Positions 1 to 6,198 are shown, counted from the stretch's first letter. The stretch: 6,249 bases of DNA from an uncultured Lachnospiraceae bacterium (GCA_946633495.1 CAMPAX010000140.1:1-6249); one strand, 5' to 3'. Translations and numbers: made by a program. Notes: generated by a model not told the origin, from the sequence alone.

Positions 1-2341
1 TCGTATTATTCAGAAAGGCTTCTCCCCCGATTGACACAACTTCATGCCCATCAATAGTATCCAATACCACTTCTTCCGATGCACCTCTGTATTTGATAAT
101 AGATGCCTTTCCATCCGCTGTTAATGCATAATCCCAATCTTCATAAGTCTGAACCTGTTCAGTCCCAACAAAATATGCGTTTACACCAGCATCCCAGTTT
201 TCTTCAAGATTCATCGGCAGAACTGCTGTAGCAAAATACAAATTGATTGAATTTGTTTTATAAAAAGCATAACTTCCAATCTGATTCACCGATAAAGGAA
301 GACGCAATTCCGAAAGTGACGCACAACCACAAAAAGCATAACGACCTATACACTCTACTGTTGTAGGAAGATTCATCCCCACAAGGGAACTACATCTGTA
401 AAATGCATAATTATCTATTTCCGTCAACTTCGCACAACCGGAAAAATCTACCATTTCAAGTTTTGTAAGGGATTCACAGGAACGTGCCTCTATGTGTGTC
501 AATTCAGATTCATCCTCAAAAGTAATTCTACGTAAGTTTTCTGCTCCACGAAAAACCCAAGCAGGAAGATAATCAAGTTGACTCTCTGATTCAAATGTCA
601 CTGCCAACAGTCTATTACACCCTGTGAAAACCTCCTGTCCCATAGTTGAAACATTTCGTGGAACAGTGAAATCTTCAATGCCGGAATATGCAAACGTTCC
701 ATATCCGAATCGATCCATCCCGGATTCCGGTTCAAAATCAATTTCTGTAAGGTTATAATCATAATAGAACGCAAAAGCGCCTATATGTTGTGTATTTTTC
801 GGAATCAAAAGCGGATCCGACATTTTTTCACAACAAAGGAACGCATAACTTCCAATCTCCTTAAGCGTAGCCGGGAGTATCGGAGTTTGCAGCTCACCGC
901 AATATTCGAAAGCATTTTCCCCTATTGACAACAATCCATCATTCAATATCACTTTTGAGAGGTCGCGAGCTCCGGCAAACCCATAAGCTTCAATTCTTGT
1001 AACCGTTTTCGGTAAAGAATACTCCCCTGTCTTACCTGCCGGATAAATCCAGAGTATGGTAAGTCCCTTATCATAAAGCACACCATCGTAAGAGGCATAA
1101 ACCGGATTATCAGAACTTACACCAATCTCTGAAAGGTTTCTACATCCGGAAAATGCACCCCTGCCAACATTGGATAAGCCCGAGCTAATCACTATAGAAC
1201 AAAGTCCACTGTTATAGAATGCCTGATCCCCTAAAATCTCCAAACTATCCGGGAGAATAATACTCTTAAGTTGTTCATCATATGCAAATGCAGAACTTAA
1301 AATACTATTACAACGACTATCTTCACCAAAAGTAACCTCCGATAATTCCCAACAATTGCAGAATGCACCGCCCTCAATGATTTCTACCGAATCCGGGATT
1401 ATCACCTTTTTAATATGAGTTCCCGCAAATGCATCCGATCCGATCATCGTAAGTGTACTTTCTTCCGCAAAGATGAGTTCGGCCAGACCACTATAGTGAA
1501 ATGCTGATTCTTTAATTCTTGTAATATTTGCAGGAATAATCACCTCTCTTAGTGCAGATGTACACTGAAATGCATGGATTGATATTTCCTGAAGATTACC
1601 GTTTCCCGAAAACGTTACGGATACAAGACGATTTGAGGCTACATATGCACTCTCCCCAAGAATTTCCAAACTTGCCGGAAAATCAACAGTTCCCACCCTG
1701 CTATAAGCAAATCCACCTCTTCCAATCTCTTTCAATCCTTCATTCAGATTCACTTGTGTGGACCTGGAATATGCGAAAGCTGCCGCACCAATCACTGTCG
1801 TATCCGCAGCAATCGTATATTCACCCGCAAGAGCTGCCGGATAATATATCAAATCCGTTCCTGCTTTGTTATATAATGCACTGTTCTTTACCTGAAACGC
1901 AGAGTTCCCACCTGCAACTGCAATGGTCCGAAGCCCGGTACTTCCATAGAATGGAGACTCCCCAAGTTCAACCAGTGTGCTCGGGAAGTAGAATGCATTG
2001 ATCCCGCAGAATTCGAAAGCCTTATCTCTGACTGCTGCAAGTTTTGAACTGTTTCCGATAGACACTTCCGAAAGCCTTGAGCACCCGCTGAACGCCTGAA
2101 CACCGATAGAGGTAACCGCATCCGGAAGATCGATTCCTCTAAGCGCCGTACAGCCTGTAAACGCCCAATCACCAATCATTGTCAGAGTCTTCGGAAGATC
2201 TACAGAGCGAATTCTCGTATTATTCCCAAATGCCCATTCTCCGATAGAAGTAACGTTCTTTCCTTCAATGGTCTCAGGAACAGTTACATACCGCCGCTTA
2301 CCCGTATAAGATCGGATATCTATGGTTCCGTCATCCTTTGT
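1..2341 (-). repeat. BspA-type LRR_5 leucine-rich-repeat array within the protease (about 27 units, continuing out of the window)
   Basis: Residues about 588-1367 are built of roughly 23-residue units of the pattern L-x-x-I-x-LP-x-x-(V/L)-x-x-IG-x-x-AF-x-x-C/S. I count 27 AF-type cores, for example EWAFGNN, DWAFTGC, VQAFSGC, ENAFEYC and RYAFCGC. One core near residue 1206 is degenerate (ARSCES). Two units carry the longer BspA spacer of the form YDGVLYDKG...YPAG. The first unit opens with a DDGTIDIRSYTG strand and ends GNNTR. A second opening unit (DGKASIIKYRG... ending AFLNNT) begins near residue 1319, so a new LRR block starts exactly where the window stops. Such solenoids in BspA and related proteins serve in adhesion or protein binding; the ligand here is unknown. 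Confidence 0.92.
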
Positions 2342-4102
2342 TATATAGCTGAATACTGTGCCTTCATCCTCGTTGATCCAGCTTGCATAAAGCGTCACAT
2401 CTTCATTGAAGATATTCGTGTACAGTTCACATTCCGCCGTGCAGTTGGGATCAAAGTACCAGCCATCATAAACCACATAAAGTCTCTCCGGCTCCGGCAT
2501 GAACTGTACGGTACGTCCACGAACGAAGATCTGCGTCTCACCGGGGATCTCATCCGTCAGCATATCATAGGTGATGGTTCCCTTCTCCTCGCATACCAGT
2601 GCATGGATATCCAGTTCACCGTAGCCATGACGATAATCCGCCCCCAGAATACCCACGTCAATGGAAGATGCCCGGAACAACTGAAGCATCTTGTCAAAGG
2701 TCACATTTCCGTTCTGAGACATATAGAGTGCTGCCGCCCCGGCTGCGATCGGGCTTGAGATAGATGTTCCTGTCGAAGCTCCGTAATCACCACCAACTGC
2801 CGTCGTGAAAGCTGTGCCCGGAGCCAGAATGTCAACGTTTTCACCATAGTTGGAATAATCCGTGATCGTGTCATTTTCCGTATCGTAAGCACCTACTCCG
2901 ATAACGGAATCGAGGGATGCTGGATAAACAGGGAGGTTGCTGCCGTCATTACCGGCGGATGCGATACAGATAATATCACTGTCGACCGCAAGCTTCGTGT
3001 ACTTACTGAACATATCCTCGTATGAACGGAAGGACATGTTGATGATATCCACATCCTGCTCGATGGCGTAGGCCAGACCGAATACCGCGTCAGAACCCCG
3101 GACAAATTCACCGGAGGGATCCACGTCGCACTTGATCACAAGCAGATTCACTTCCGGTGCGATACCGGTGATGCCTTCTCCATTCTCCATCGTAGCAGCG
3201 ATGACACCGGCCACCGCCGTACCATGTCCCTGCTCATCATCGATGATGGACATATCATAATCCTTAACAACTTTATCCTGAGATGCATAGTAAGAATACT
3301 CACTAATCTTTCCGGCAAATTCCGGATGGTCGATATCGATACCGGAGTCGATGACCGCAACAGTAACGCCTGCACCCTTTGTATAGGTCCAGGTATCCTG
3401 GAGATCGATGTAATCCAAATATTGTTGATTTCCGTAATAGGGATCATTTCCCGAATAGGAAGGGCGGCTCTTACGAACCGAAAGACGGGGAGCTGCCGGT
3501 TCCTCATCAGCTCCGTCTGATGCATCTGTTCCGGAGGAAGGAGGAAGAACATCTCCGGGTACCATGGGAAGTTCATTTGCGGAGATGTAATAATCCGGGG
3601 ACATCTTCATCACGTCCGCGGCGAGCGAATCATCCGCAAACACACTGTCGATGGTCATACCTTCAGGCAGATAAAGAACAGCGAAGTCCTCCTGTGCGGT
3701 AAGTCGCACCTTCGCTCCAAGTTTTCCGGCGATCCGCTCGGCGTCCGCCTTAGTCGTATTCTGAAGAACGATGGAATCCTCAGCATAAAGCCCCTGATCC
3801 TTTACCAGCTGCTCCTGCTGATCCGCTACCGTCTTCTCACGGAATTCCATCTCTCTTTCCGCGCTGTCACGCTGAAACTCTGTCTCATAGGTATCCCCAT
3901 AAGACGTATGGAATAATCCATTTTCATCCGGACCACGGTCCGGGGTTTCCGCATTCACCGACACATCCGCCTTCGAAGCATCCGCATCCCCGCGTACCGT
4001 GCCCTCTGTGCTTCTGCCAAACCATGCAATAAATCCTGCCGATCCGAACACCAGCAGAAGAAATACTGCCAAATATAAAATATCCCTTTTCCGTAAACTC
4101 AT
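1..4102 (-). CDS. Subtilisin-family (S8) serine protease fused to a BspA-like leucine-rich-repeat array; 3' end outside window
   Basis: The frame is open for 1367 codons from ATG at 4102 to the left edge, so the C-terminus is missing. Residues 8-28 are hydrophobic after a basic start (MSLRKRD), giving a signal peptide or N-terminal membrane anchor. No lipobox is seen. Residues about 105-175 resemble a subtilase propeptide, followed by an acidic/Pro/Ser linker (180-215). The catalytic domain spans about 230-500 with the full S8 set: D252 (VAVIDSGID), H293 (GHGTAVAG), oxyanion N385 (SAGND) and S447 (GTSISSP), so it should be active. Residues about 525-576 look like a Listeria-Bacteroides (Flg_new) repeat ending LYASW. 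From about 588 onward there are LRR_5 repeats. The likely role is a cell-surface or secreted endopeptidase whose LRR part binds a host, fibre or cell-surface partner; substrate and anchoring are unknown. The start is supported by AGGAGG 9 bases upstream. The gene follows a c-di-GMP riboswitch. The family call is firm; the biological role is inference. Confidence 0.95.
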   Translation of the reverse strand, partial: MSLRKRDILYLAVFLLLVFGSAGFIAWFGRSTEGTVRGDADASKADVSVNAETPDRGPDENGLFHTSYGDTYETEFQRDSAEREMEFREKTVADQQEQLVKDQGLYAEDSIVLQNTTKADAERIAGKLGAKVRLTAQEDFAVLYLPEGMTIDSVFADDSLAADVMKMSPDYYISANELPMVPGDVLPPSSGTDASDGADEEPAAPRLSVRKSRPSYSGNDPYYGNQQYLDYIDLQDTWTYTKGAGVTVAVIDSGIDIDHPEFAGKISEYSYYASQDKVVKDYDMSIIDDEQGHGTAVAGVIAATMENGEGITGIAPEVNLLVIKCDVDPSGEFVRGSDAVFGLAYAIEQDVDIINMSFRSYEDMFSKYTKLAVDSDIICIASAGNDGSNLPVYPASLDSVIGVGAYDTENDTITDYSNYGENVDILAPGTAFTTAVGGDYGASTGTSISSPIAAGAAALYMSQNGNVTFDKMLQLFRASSIDVGILGADYRHGYGELDIHALVCEEKGTITYDMLTDEIPGETQIFVRGRTVQFMPEPERLYVVYDGWYFDPNCTAECELYTNIFNEDVTLYASWINEDEGTVFSYITKDDGTIDIRSYTGKRRYVTVPETIEGKNVTSIGEWAFGNNTRIRSVDLPKTLTMIGDWAFTGCTALRGIDLPDAVTSIGVQAFSGCSRLSEVSIGNSSKLAAVRDKAFEFCGINAFYFPSTLVELGESPFYGSTGLRTIAVAGGNSAFQVKNSALYNKAGTDLIYYPAALAGEYTIAADTTVIGAAAFAYSRSTQVNLNEGLKEIGRGGFAYSRVGTVDFPASLEILGESAYVASNRLVSVTFSGNGNLQEISIHAFQCTSALREVIIPANITRIKESAFHYSGLAELIFAEESTLTMIGSDAFAGTHIKKVIIPDSVEIIEGGAFCNCWELSEVTFGEDSRCNSILSSAFAYDEQLKSIILPDSLEILGDQAFYNSGLCSIVISSGLSNVGRGAFSGCRNLSEIGVSSDNPVYASYDGVLYDKGLTILWIYPAGKTGEYSLPKTVTRIEAYGFAGARDLSKVILNDGLLSIGENAFEYCGELQTPILPATLKEIGSYAFLCCEKMSDPLLIPKNTQHIGAFAFYYDYNLTEIDFEPESGMDRFGYGTFAYSGIEDFTVPRNVSTMGQEVFTGCNRLLAVTFESESQLDYLPAWVFRGAENLRRITFEDESELTHIEARSCESLTKLEMVDFSGCAKLTEIDNYAFYRCSSLVGMNLPTTVECIGRYAFCGCASLSELRLPLSVNQIGSYAFYKTNSINLYFATAVLPMNLEENWDAGVNAYFVGTEQVQTYEDWDYALTADGKASIIKYRGASEEVVLDTIDGHEVVSIGGEAFLNNT

Positions 4103-4111
4103 ATGTGATCC

Positions 4112-4117
4112 CCTCCT
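4112..4117 (-). promoter_or_regulatory. Ribosome binding site of the protease gene
   Basis: The minus strand reads AGGAGG, the full anti-16S consensus, 9 bases before the ATG at 4102-4100. It decides this start over any upstream alternative and predicts efficient initiation once the leader is transcribed. Confidence 0.88.
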
Positions 4118-4136
4118 GTACAAGTCCCTTCAGTGT

Positions 4137-4166
4137 CATATACAATGCGAATAATTCTTCTGACAA
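4137..4166 (-). promoter_or_regulatory. Possible secondary promoter downstream of the riboswitch
   Basis: On the minus strand TTGTCA (4166-4161, five of six consensus bases) is followed after 18 bases by TATATG (4142-4137, four of six). It would start transcription about 30 bases before the protease ATG, just upstream of AGGAGG, and would bypass the riboswitch. The -10 match is weak, and such matches arise by chance in AT-rich leaders. Confidence 0.2.
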
Positions 4167-4179
4167 AATACTTCCTGCT

Positions 4180-4315
4180 TGTCATTCTGAGCAAAGCGAA
4201 GAATCTTACCCGCTTTGCGAGGTCAAAGATCCTTCGGGCTTTCGCGCTTCCGCTTGGTCGTACTCGACGCACGACATGCGTGCCACCGGCACGCGTGCGT
4301 CCCCTCAGGATGACA
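4180..4315. repeat. Interspersed palindromic repeat element (136 bp) in the protease leader
   Basis: The element is bounded by imperfect terminal inverted repeats, TGTCATTCTGAGC (4180-4192) and the complement of CCTCAGGATGACA (4303-4315), matching at 11 of 13 bases. Inside are further hairpins: GAAGAATC (4199-4206) with GATCCTTC, and GCGTGCC-ACC-GGCACGC (4278-4294). The end sequence and the GCAAAGCGAAGAATC stretch are of a type I recognise as scattered through many bacterial genomes, usually noticed as spurious translations such as HSEQSEES or ASPQDDK. It encodes no transposase, so it is a MITE-like or structured non-coding repeat. It lies within the transcribed leader, between the riboswitch terminator and the ribosome site, and would fold strongly in RNA. 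Effects on expression or mRNA stability are conjecture. Confidence 0.78.
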
Positions 4316-4316
4316 A

Positions 4317-4347
4317 AACAAAAAAGCGCCACTACCTGCGACGCTTT
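4317..4347 (-). terminator. Intrinsic terminator of the c-di-GMP riboswitch expression platform
   Basis: On the minus strand AAAGCGTCGC (4347-4338) pairs with GTGGCGCTTT (4332-4323) over 10 bp, including two G-T wobbles, around a 5-base loop (AGGTA). The 3' arm runs into TTT, G, then TTTT. It lies about 65 bases after the aptamer and 215 bases before the protease ATG, so it can only act on transcripts heading into the protease gene. Its 5' arm is also complementary to the aptamer core, which makes it a regulated terminator and not a simple end of transcription. Confidence 0.85.
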
Positions 4348-4470
4348 CAAAAATGGAACCGGATCAGAGGCTCCTCACCCTTTGGAGTCTCTCTCTATTC
4401 TCTCATTCCAAATGCAACTGGCTACCATAAATATCATAATTCTTAGGTCCTATCAGCTTTGCGTCGCAAG
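4335..4470 (-). promoter_or_regulatory. Antiterminator pairing between riboswitch core and terminator arm
   Basis: The aptamer segment CTTGCGACGC (minus strand, 4470-4461) is complementary to GCGTCGCAGG (4344-4335) for 10 contiguous bp, with one T-G wobble and eight consecutive Watson-Crick pairs. The aptamer segment includes the 3' arm of the tetraloop hairpin and the conserved GACGC. The downstream segment includes most of the terminator 5' arm. The two folds are therefore mutually exclusive, and ligand-stabilised aptamer should free the terminator, giving an OFF switch. The complementarity is seen directly; the direction of control is inferred. Confidence 0.75.
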
Positions 4471-4491
4471 ATTTCTCTTGTTTTGCCAAAT
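4410..4491 (-). promoter_or_regulatory. Cyclic-di-GMP-I riboswitch aptamer (GEMM-I)
   Basis: Read on the minus strand, the element starts with GGCAAAAC. It continues with a CAAGA-GAAA-TCTTG hairpin (4480-4467) carrying a GAAA tetraloop, then the conserved GACGCAAAGC (4465-4456). The second arm contains CCTAAG (4447-4442) and TATGG (4429-4425), the classic 11-nt receptor for a GAAA tetraloop, and closes with GGTAGCC and GTTGC. By alignment from memory with the Vibrio cholerae Vc2 aptamer, the ligand contacts map to G20 at 4486, A47 at 4459 and C92 at 4414. G at position 20 favours c-di-GMP over the cGAMP-selective GEMM-Ib variant, which has A. The RNA controls the protease-LRR gene through the terminator just downstream. 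Outer helix boundaries are approximate, good to a few bases. Confidence 0.9.
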
Positions 4492-4509
4492 ATAAAAATA
4501 TACATAATT

Positions 4510-4539
4510 ATTTTACTATATATCCATATGCAACGTCAA
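4510..4539 (-). promoter_or_regulatory. Sigma-A-type promoter of the riboswitch-protease transcript
   Basis: The minus strand shows TTGACG (4539-4534) and TAAAAT (4515-4510), each five of six consensus bases, separated by 18 bases of AT-rich sequence. The predicted start near 4503 lies about a dozen bases before the aptamer, which is the spacing expected for a riboswitch leader. It gives a 5' leader of about 400 bases and makes the protease a transcription unit separate from the sugar transferase. Confidence 0.72.
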
Positions 4540-4553
4540 CGAAATCAGACGTT
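4532..4553. promoter_or_regulatory. Dyad overlapping the -35 box, possible operator
   Basis: AACGTC (4532-4537) and GACGTT (4548-4553) form a perfect 6-bp inverted repeat with a 10-base gap, giving 16-base centre-to-centre spacing. One half covers most of the -35 hexamer. This geometry would suit a dimeric regulator, but no cognate regulator is visible and chance occurrence is possible. Confidence 0.25.
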
Positions 4554-4594
4554 TTCCCTGCTTTTTTTTCGTTTCAGACACAACAAGGGGCTGC

Positions 4595-4660
4595 CGTACT
4601 CGACGCACGACATGCGTGCCACCGGCACGCATGCGTCCCCTCAGGATGACAAAACAAAAA
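4595..4660. repeat. Partial second copy of the interspersed repeat element
   Basis: These 66 bases match 4259-4324 in the same orientation at 65 positions; the only difference is G at 4295 versus A at 4631. Only the right half of the element is present (hairpin GCGTGCC-ACC-GGCACGC, then CCTCAGGATGACA and the A-rich tail). The left half is missing, so it is a truncated copy or a fragment left by rearrangement. It sits just downstream of the sugar transferase terminator, as the full copy sits just downstream of the riboswitch terminator. Confidence 0.85.
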
Positions 4661-4665
4661 GCACC

Positions 4666-4705
4666 AAAAAACGGGCATTTCCCAACCCTGTCGGAAAACA
4701 CCCGT
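4666..4705 (-). terminator. Intrinsic terminator of the sugar transferase gene
   Basis: On the minus strand ACGGGTGTTTTCC (4705-4693) pairs with GGGAAATGCCCGT (4683-4671) over 13 bp including three wobbles. The loop has 9 bases, and the stem runs into a T tract (4671-4666). It starts about 20 bases after the TAG stop at 4726-4724 and separates this gene from the riboswitch-controlled unit. Confidence 0.85.
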
Positions 4706-4723
4706 TCTTCCGGGAACGATCCT

Positions 4724-6190
4724 CTACTCCGCGCCGTCCCGCTTTATTACCACCACAAAGGTTTTTACCAGGATCTTGATATCCAGGAGGATACTCCAGT
4801 TCTCGATATACTCCTGGTCCAGTCTTACGACCTCATCGAAATCCGTGATCTTGCTTCTTCCGCTCACCTGCCACATGCCGGTGATCCCGGGCTTCATTCC
4901 GGCCCTGCTCCGATGCTCCAGGTTATACTGCTCCCATTCATTCTGGGTGCATGGGCGCCAGCCCACAAGGGACATATTCCCGAGCACCACGTTAAAGAAC
5001 TGTGGAAACTCATCAATAGATGTATTACGGATAAAATTACCGATACCCTTCGGGCGTCCGTCCTTCCCCTTCTTCTCACTTCCGATGATCCGCGGATCAT
5101 CATCCATTTTAAACATCAGTCCCTGCATCTTATTCTGCGACATAAGAGCGGCCTTCCGTTCCTCGGCATCCATGTACATGCTGCGGAACTTATAGATCTT
5201 GAACGGCTTCCCGTTTCGACCGATCCGGACCTGTTTAAAGAAGATGGGTCCCGGATCTTTGAAATAGATCAGCGGCCCTATGATGATGGTCAGCAGCAAC
5301 GTAAAGACACATCCGACCAAGCCGCCGAGAATGTCGATGATCCTCTTCAGGATCAGCCATCCTGCGGAAATGAACTTCGCACTGTTTGTAATGACCTTGT
5401 AGCTTCCCAGCTTCTGAAGGTCAACTGCCGGCCAGCGGTTATCGTTCAGCGCCGTCATGCTGTAATACATGGTGATCCCCATGGTCATAAGACCATTCAT
5501 CAGTTTTTCCGGGAAAAGCTGGTCCGCAGGCTGCAGGACAAATACACCGTCAACCCATTCATGACTGATCCATTCCATTGCGTGATCGGAGAGTTTAAAT
5601 ATGGGACAGTCCAAATTCACACCCTCGATCTGCCCCGGCGTATCCGATTCTTCTCCCATGAGGACGACAGCCACGATCTGCGCATCCTTCGTTCCGGCAC
5701 CGGTAAGCTTCTTTATCGCATCCGCCACATGGGGACGGGAAGTCACAAGAACGATCCTTCTTTTATTCCGGTCACGTTCCAGCGCCCGAAGGATCCGCTT
5801 CTTATTCAGCTGTTTTACACAAATGTCAACCACCCAGAACATGCCGGTGGTCACAAATATCTGTAACCTGGAGAACTGTGATGACCGCTTGACCATGAAC
5901 AGGAACACAAGTGTGATCACCAGGATCTCGACGGAATAGATCAGGACTGCGATGATCTCTTCAATCACCTTACGGCGGATGATACTCCGATAATGGGAGG
6001 AGAAGAGAATCGTGATCGCCTGACCAAGAAACATCAGCAACGCCAGGTATTGATATGTGTCTTTATCATAGGGACTGGATATTCCGTGGAAGATCCAGTA
6101 AGTAAAAATAAAGCAAAGCTGTAGCAGAATTATGTCCATGATGATAAAATCACCATGCTTCAGCCAGCCTTTCGTGTGCTTTCGATTCAT
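4724..6190 (-). CDS. Polyprenyl-phosphate sugar-1-phosphate transferase (exopolysaccharide/capsule initiating enzyme, WbaP/WcaJ/CpsE type)
   Basis: This 488-residue membrane enzyme should move a sugar-1-phosphate from a nucleotide sugar to undecaprenyl phosphate on the inner face of the membrane, the first step of a polysaccharide repeat unit. The N-terminal part has hydrophobic segments at about 14-35, 47-66, 77-100 and 109-125, followed by a nucleotide-fold-like soluble domain (about 143-250). The C-terminal bacterial sugar transferase domain starts with KRIID (282-286) and a hydrophobic re-entrant segment (287-310). It then shows PGPIFFKQVRIG (313-324), KFRSM (334-338), SIDEFPQ with the catalytic Asp-Glu pair D393-E394, and PGITGMWQVSGR (434-445). 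The usual SLVGPRP reads SLVGWRP (407-413). Length is normal for the family. An in-frame TAG at 6205-6203 just upstream fixes the start. Sugar specificity cannot be read from sequence. Upstream operon partners, if any, lie outside the window. Confidence 0.95.
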   Translation of the reverse strand: MNRKHTKGWLKHGDFIIMDIILLQLCFIFTYWIFHGISSPYDKDTYQYLALLMFLGQAITILFSSHYRSIIRRKVIEEIIAVLIYSVEILVITLVFLFMVKRSSQFSRLQIFVTTGMFWVVDICVKQLNKKRILRALERDRNKRRIVLVTSRPHVADAIKKLTGAGTKDAQIVAVVLMGEESDTPGQIEGVNLDCPIFKLSDHAMEWISHEWVDGVFVLQPADQLFPEKLMNGLMTMGITMYYSMTALNDNRWPAVDLQKLGSYKVITNSAKFISAGWLILKRIIDILGGLVGCVFTLLLTIIIGPLIYFKDPGPIFFKQVRIGRNGKPFKIYKFRSMYMDAEERKAALMSQNKMQGLMFKMDDDPRIIGSEKKGKDGRPKGIGNFIRNTSIDEFPQFFNVVLGNMSLVGWRPCTQNEWEQYNLEHRSRAGMKPGITGMWQVSGRSKITDFDEVVRLDQEYIENWSILLDIKILVKTFVVVIKRDGAE

Positions 6191-6198
6191 CGCGTGGA

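Noticed and set aside
1..2341. Regular short repeats resembling a CRISPR or tandem DNA repeat array.
   Set aside because: The periodicity is at protein level (LRR_5, about 23 residues). The DNA units diverge and stay in one open frame.
1552..3702. Short open frames of about 60-150 codons on both strands inside the protease region.
   Set aside because: The minus frame starting at 4102 is continuous through this whole stretch with S8 and LRR motifs. The others are out-of-frame or antisense shadows.
3924..4166. An 80-codon minus-strand frame overlapping the protease start.
   Set aside because: It overlaps the N-terminus in another frame and has no ribosome site of its own. The AGGAGG-ATG at 4117/4102 fits the protease frame, which encodes a membrane segment.
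4317..4347. The hairpin as a second terminator of the sugar transferase.
   Set aside because: A strong terminator already lies right after that gene, a promoter and aptamer intervene, and the hairpin's 5' arm is complementary to the aptamer core.
4410..4491. The aptamer as a cGAMP-selective GEMM-Ib or a c-di-GMP-II riboswitch.
   Set aside because: The position equivalent to G20 is G, not A as in the cGAMP type. The tetraloop/receptor and GACGCAAAG layout belong to type I, not type II.
4099..4779. Several overlapping short open frames across the intergenic gap on both strands, with translations like HSEQSEES and ASPQDDK.
   Set aside because: These are translations of the palindromic repeat element and the riboswitch region, a well-known annotation artefact. 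None has a convincing ribosome site or family match.
4616..5866. A 416-codon open frame on the plus strand.
   Set aside because: It lies fully antisense to the sugar transferase, whose motifs are unmistakable, and its translation has no recognisable domain. It begins inside the partial repeat copy. It is a shadow frame.
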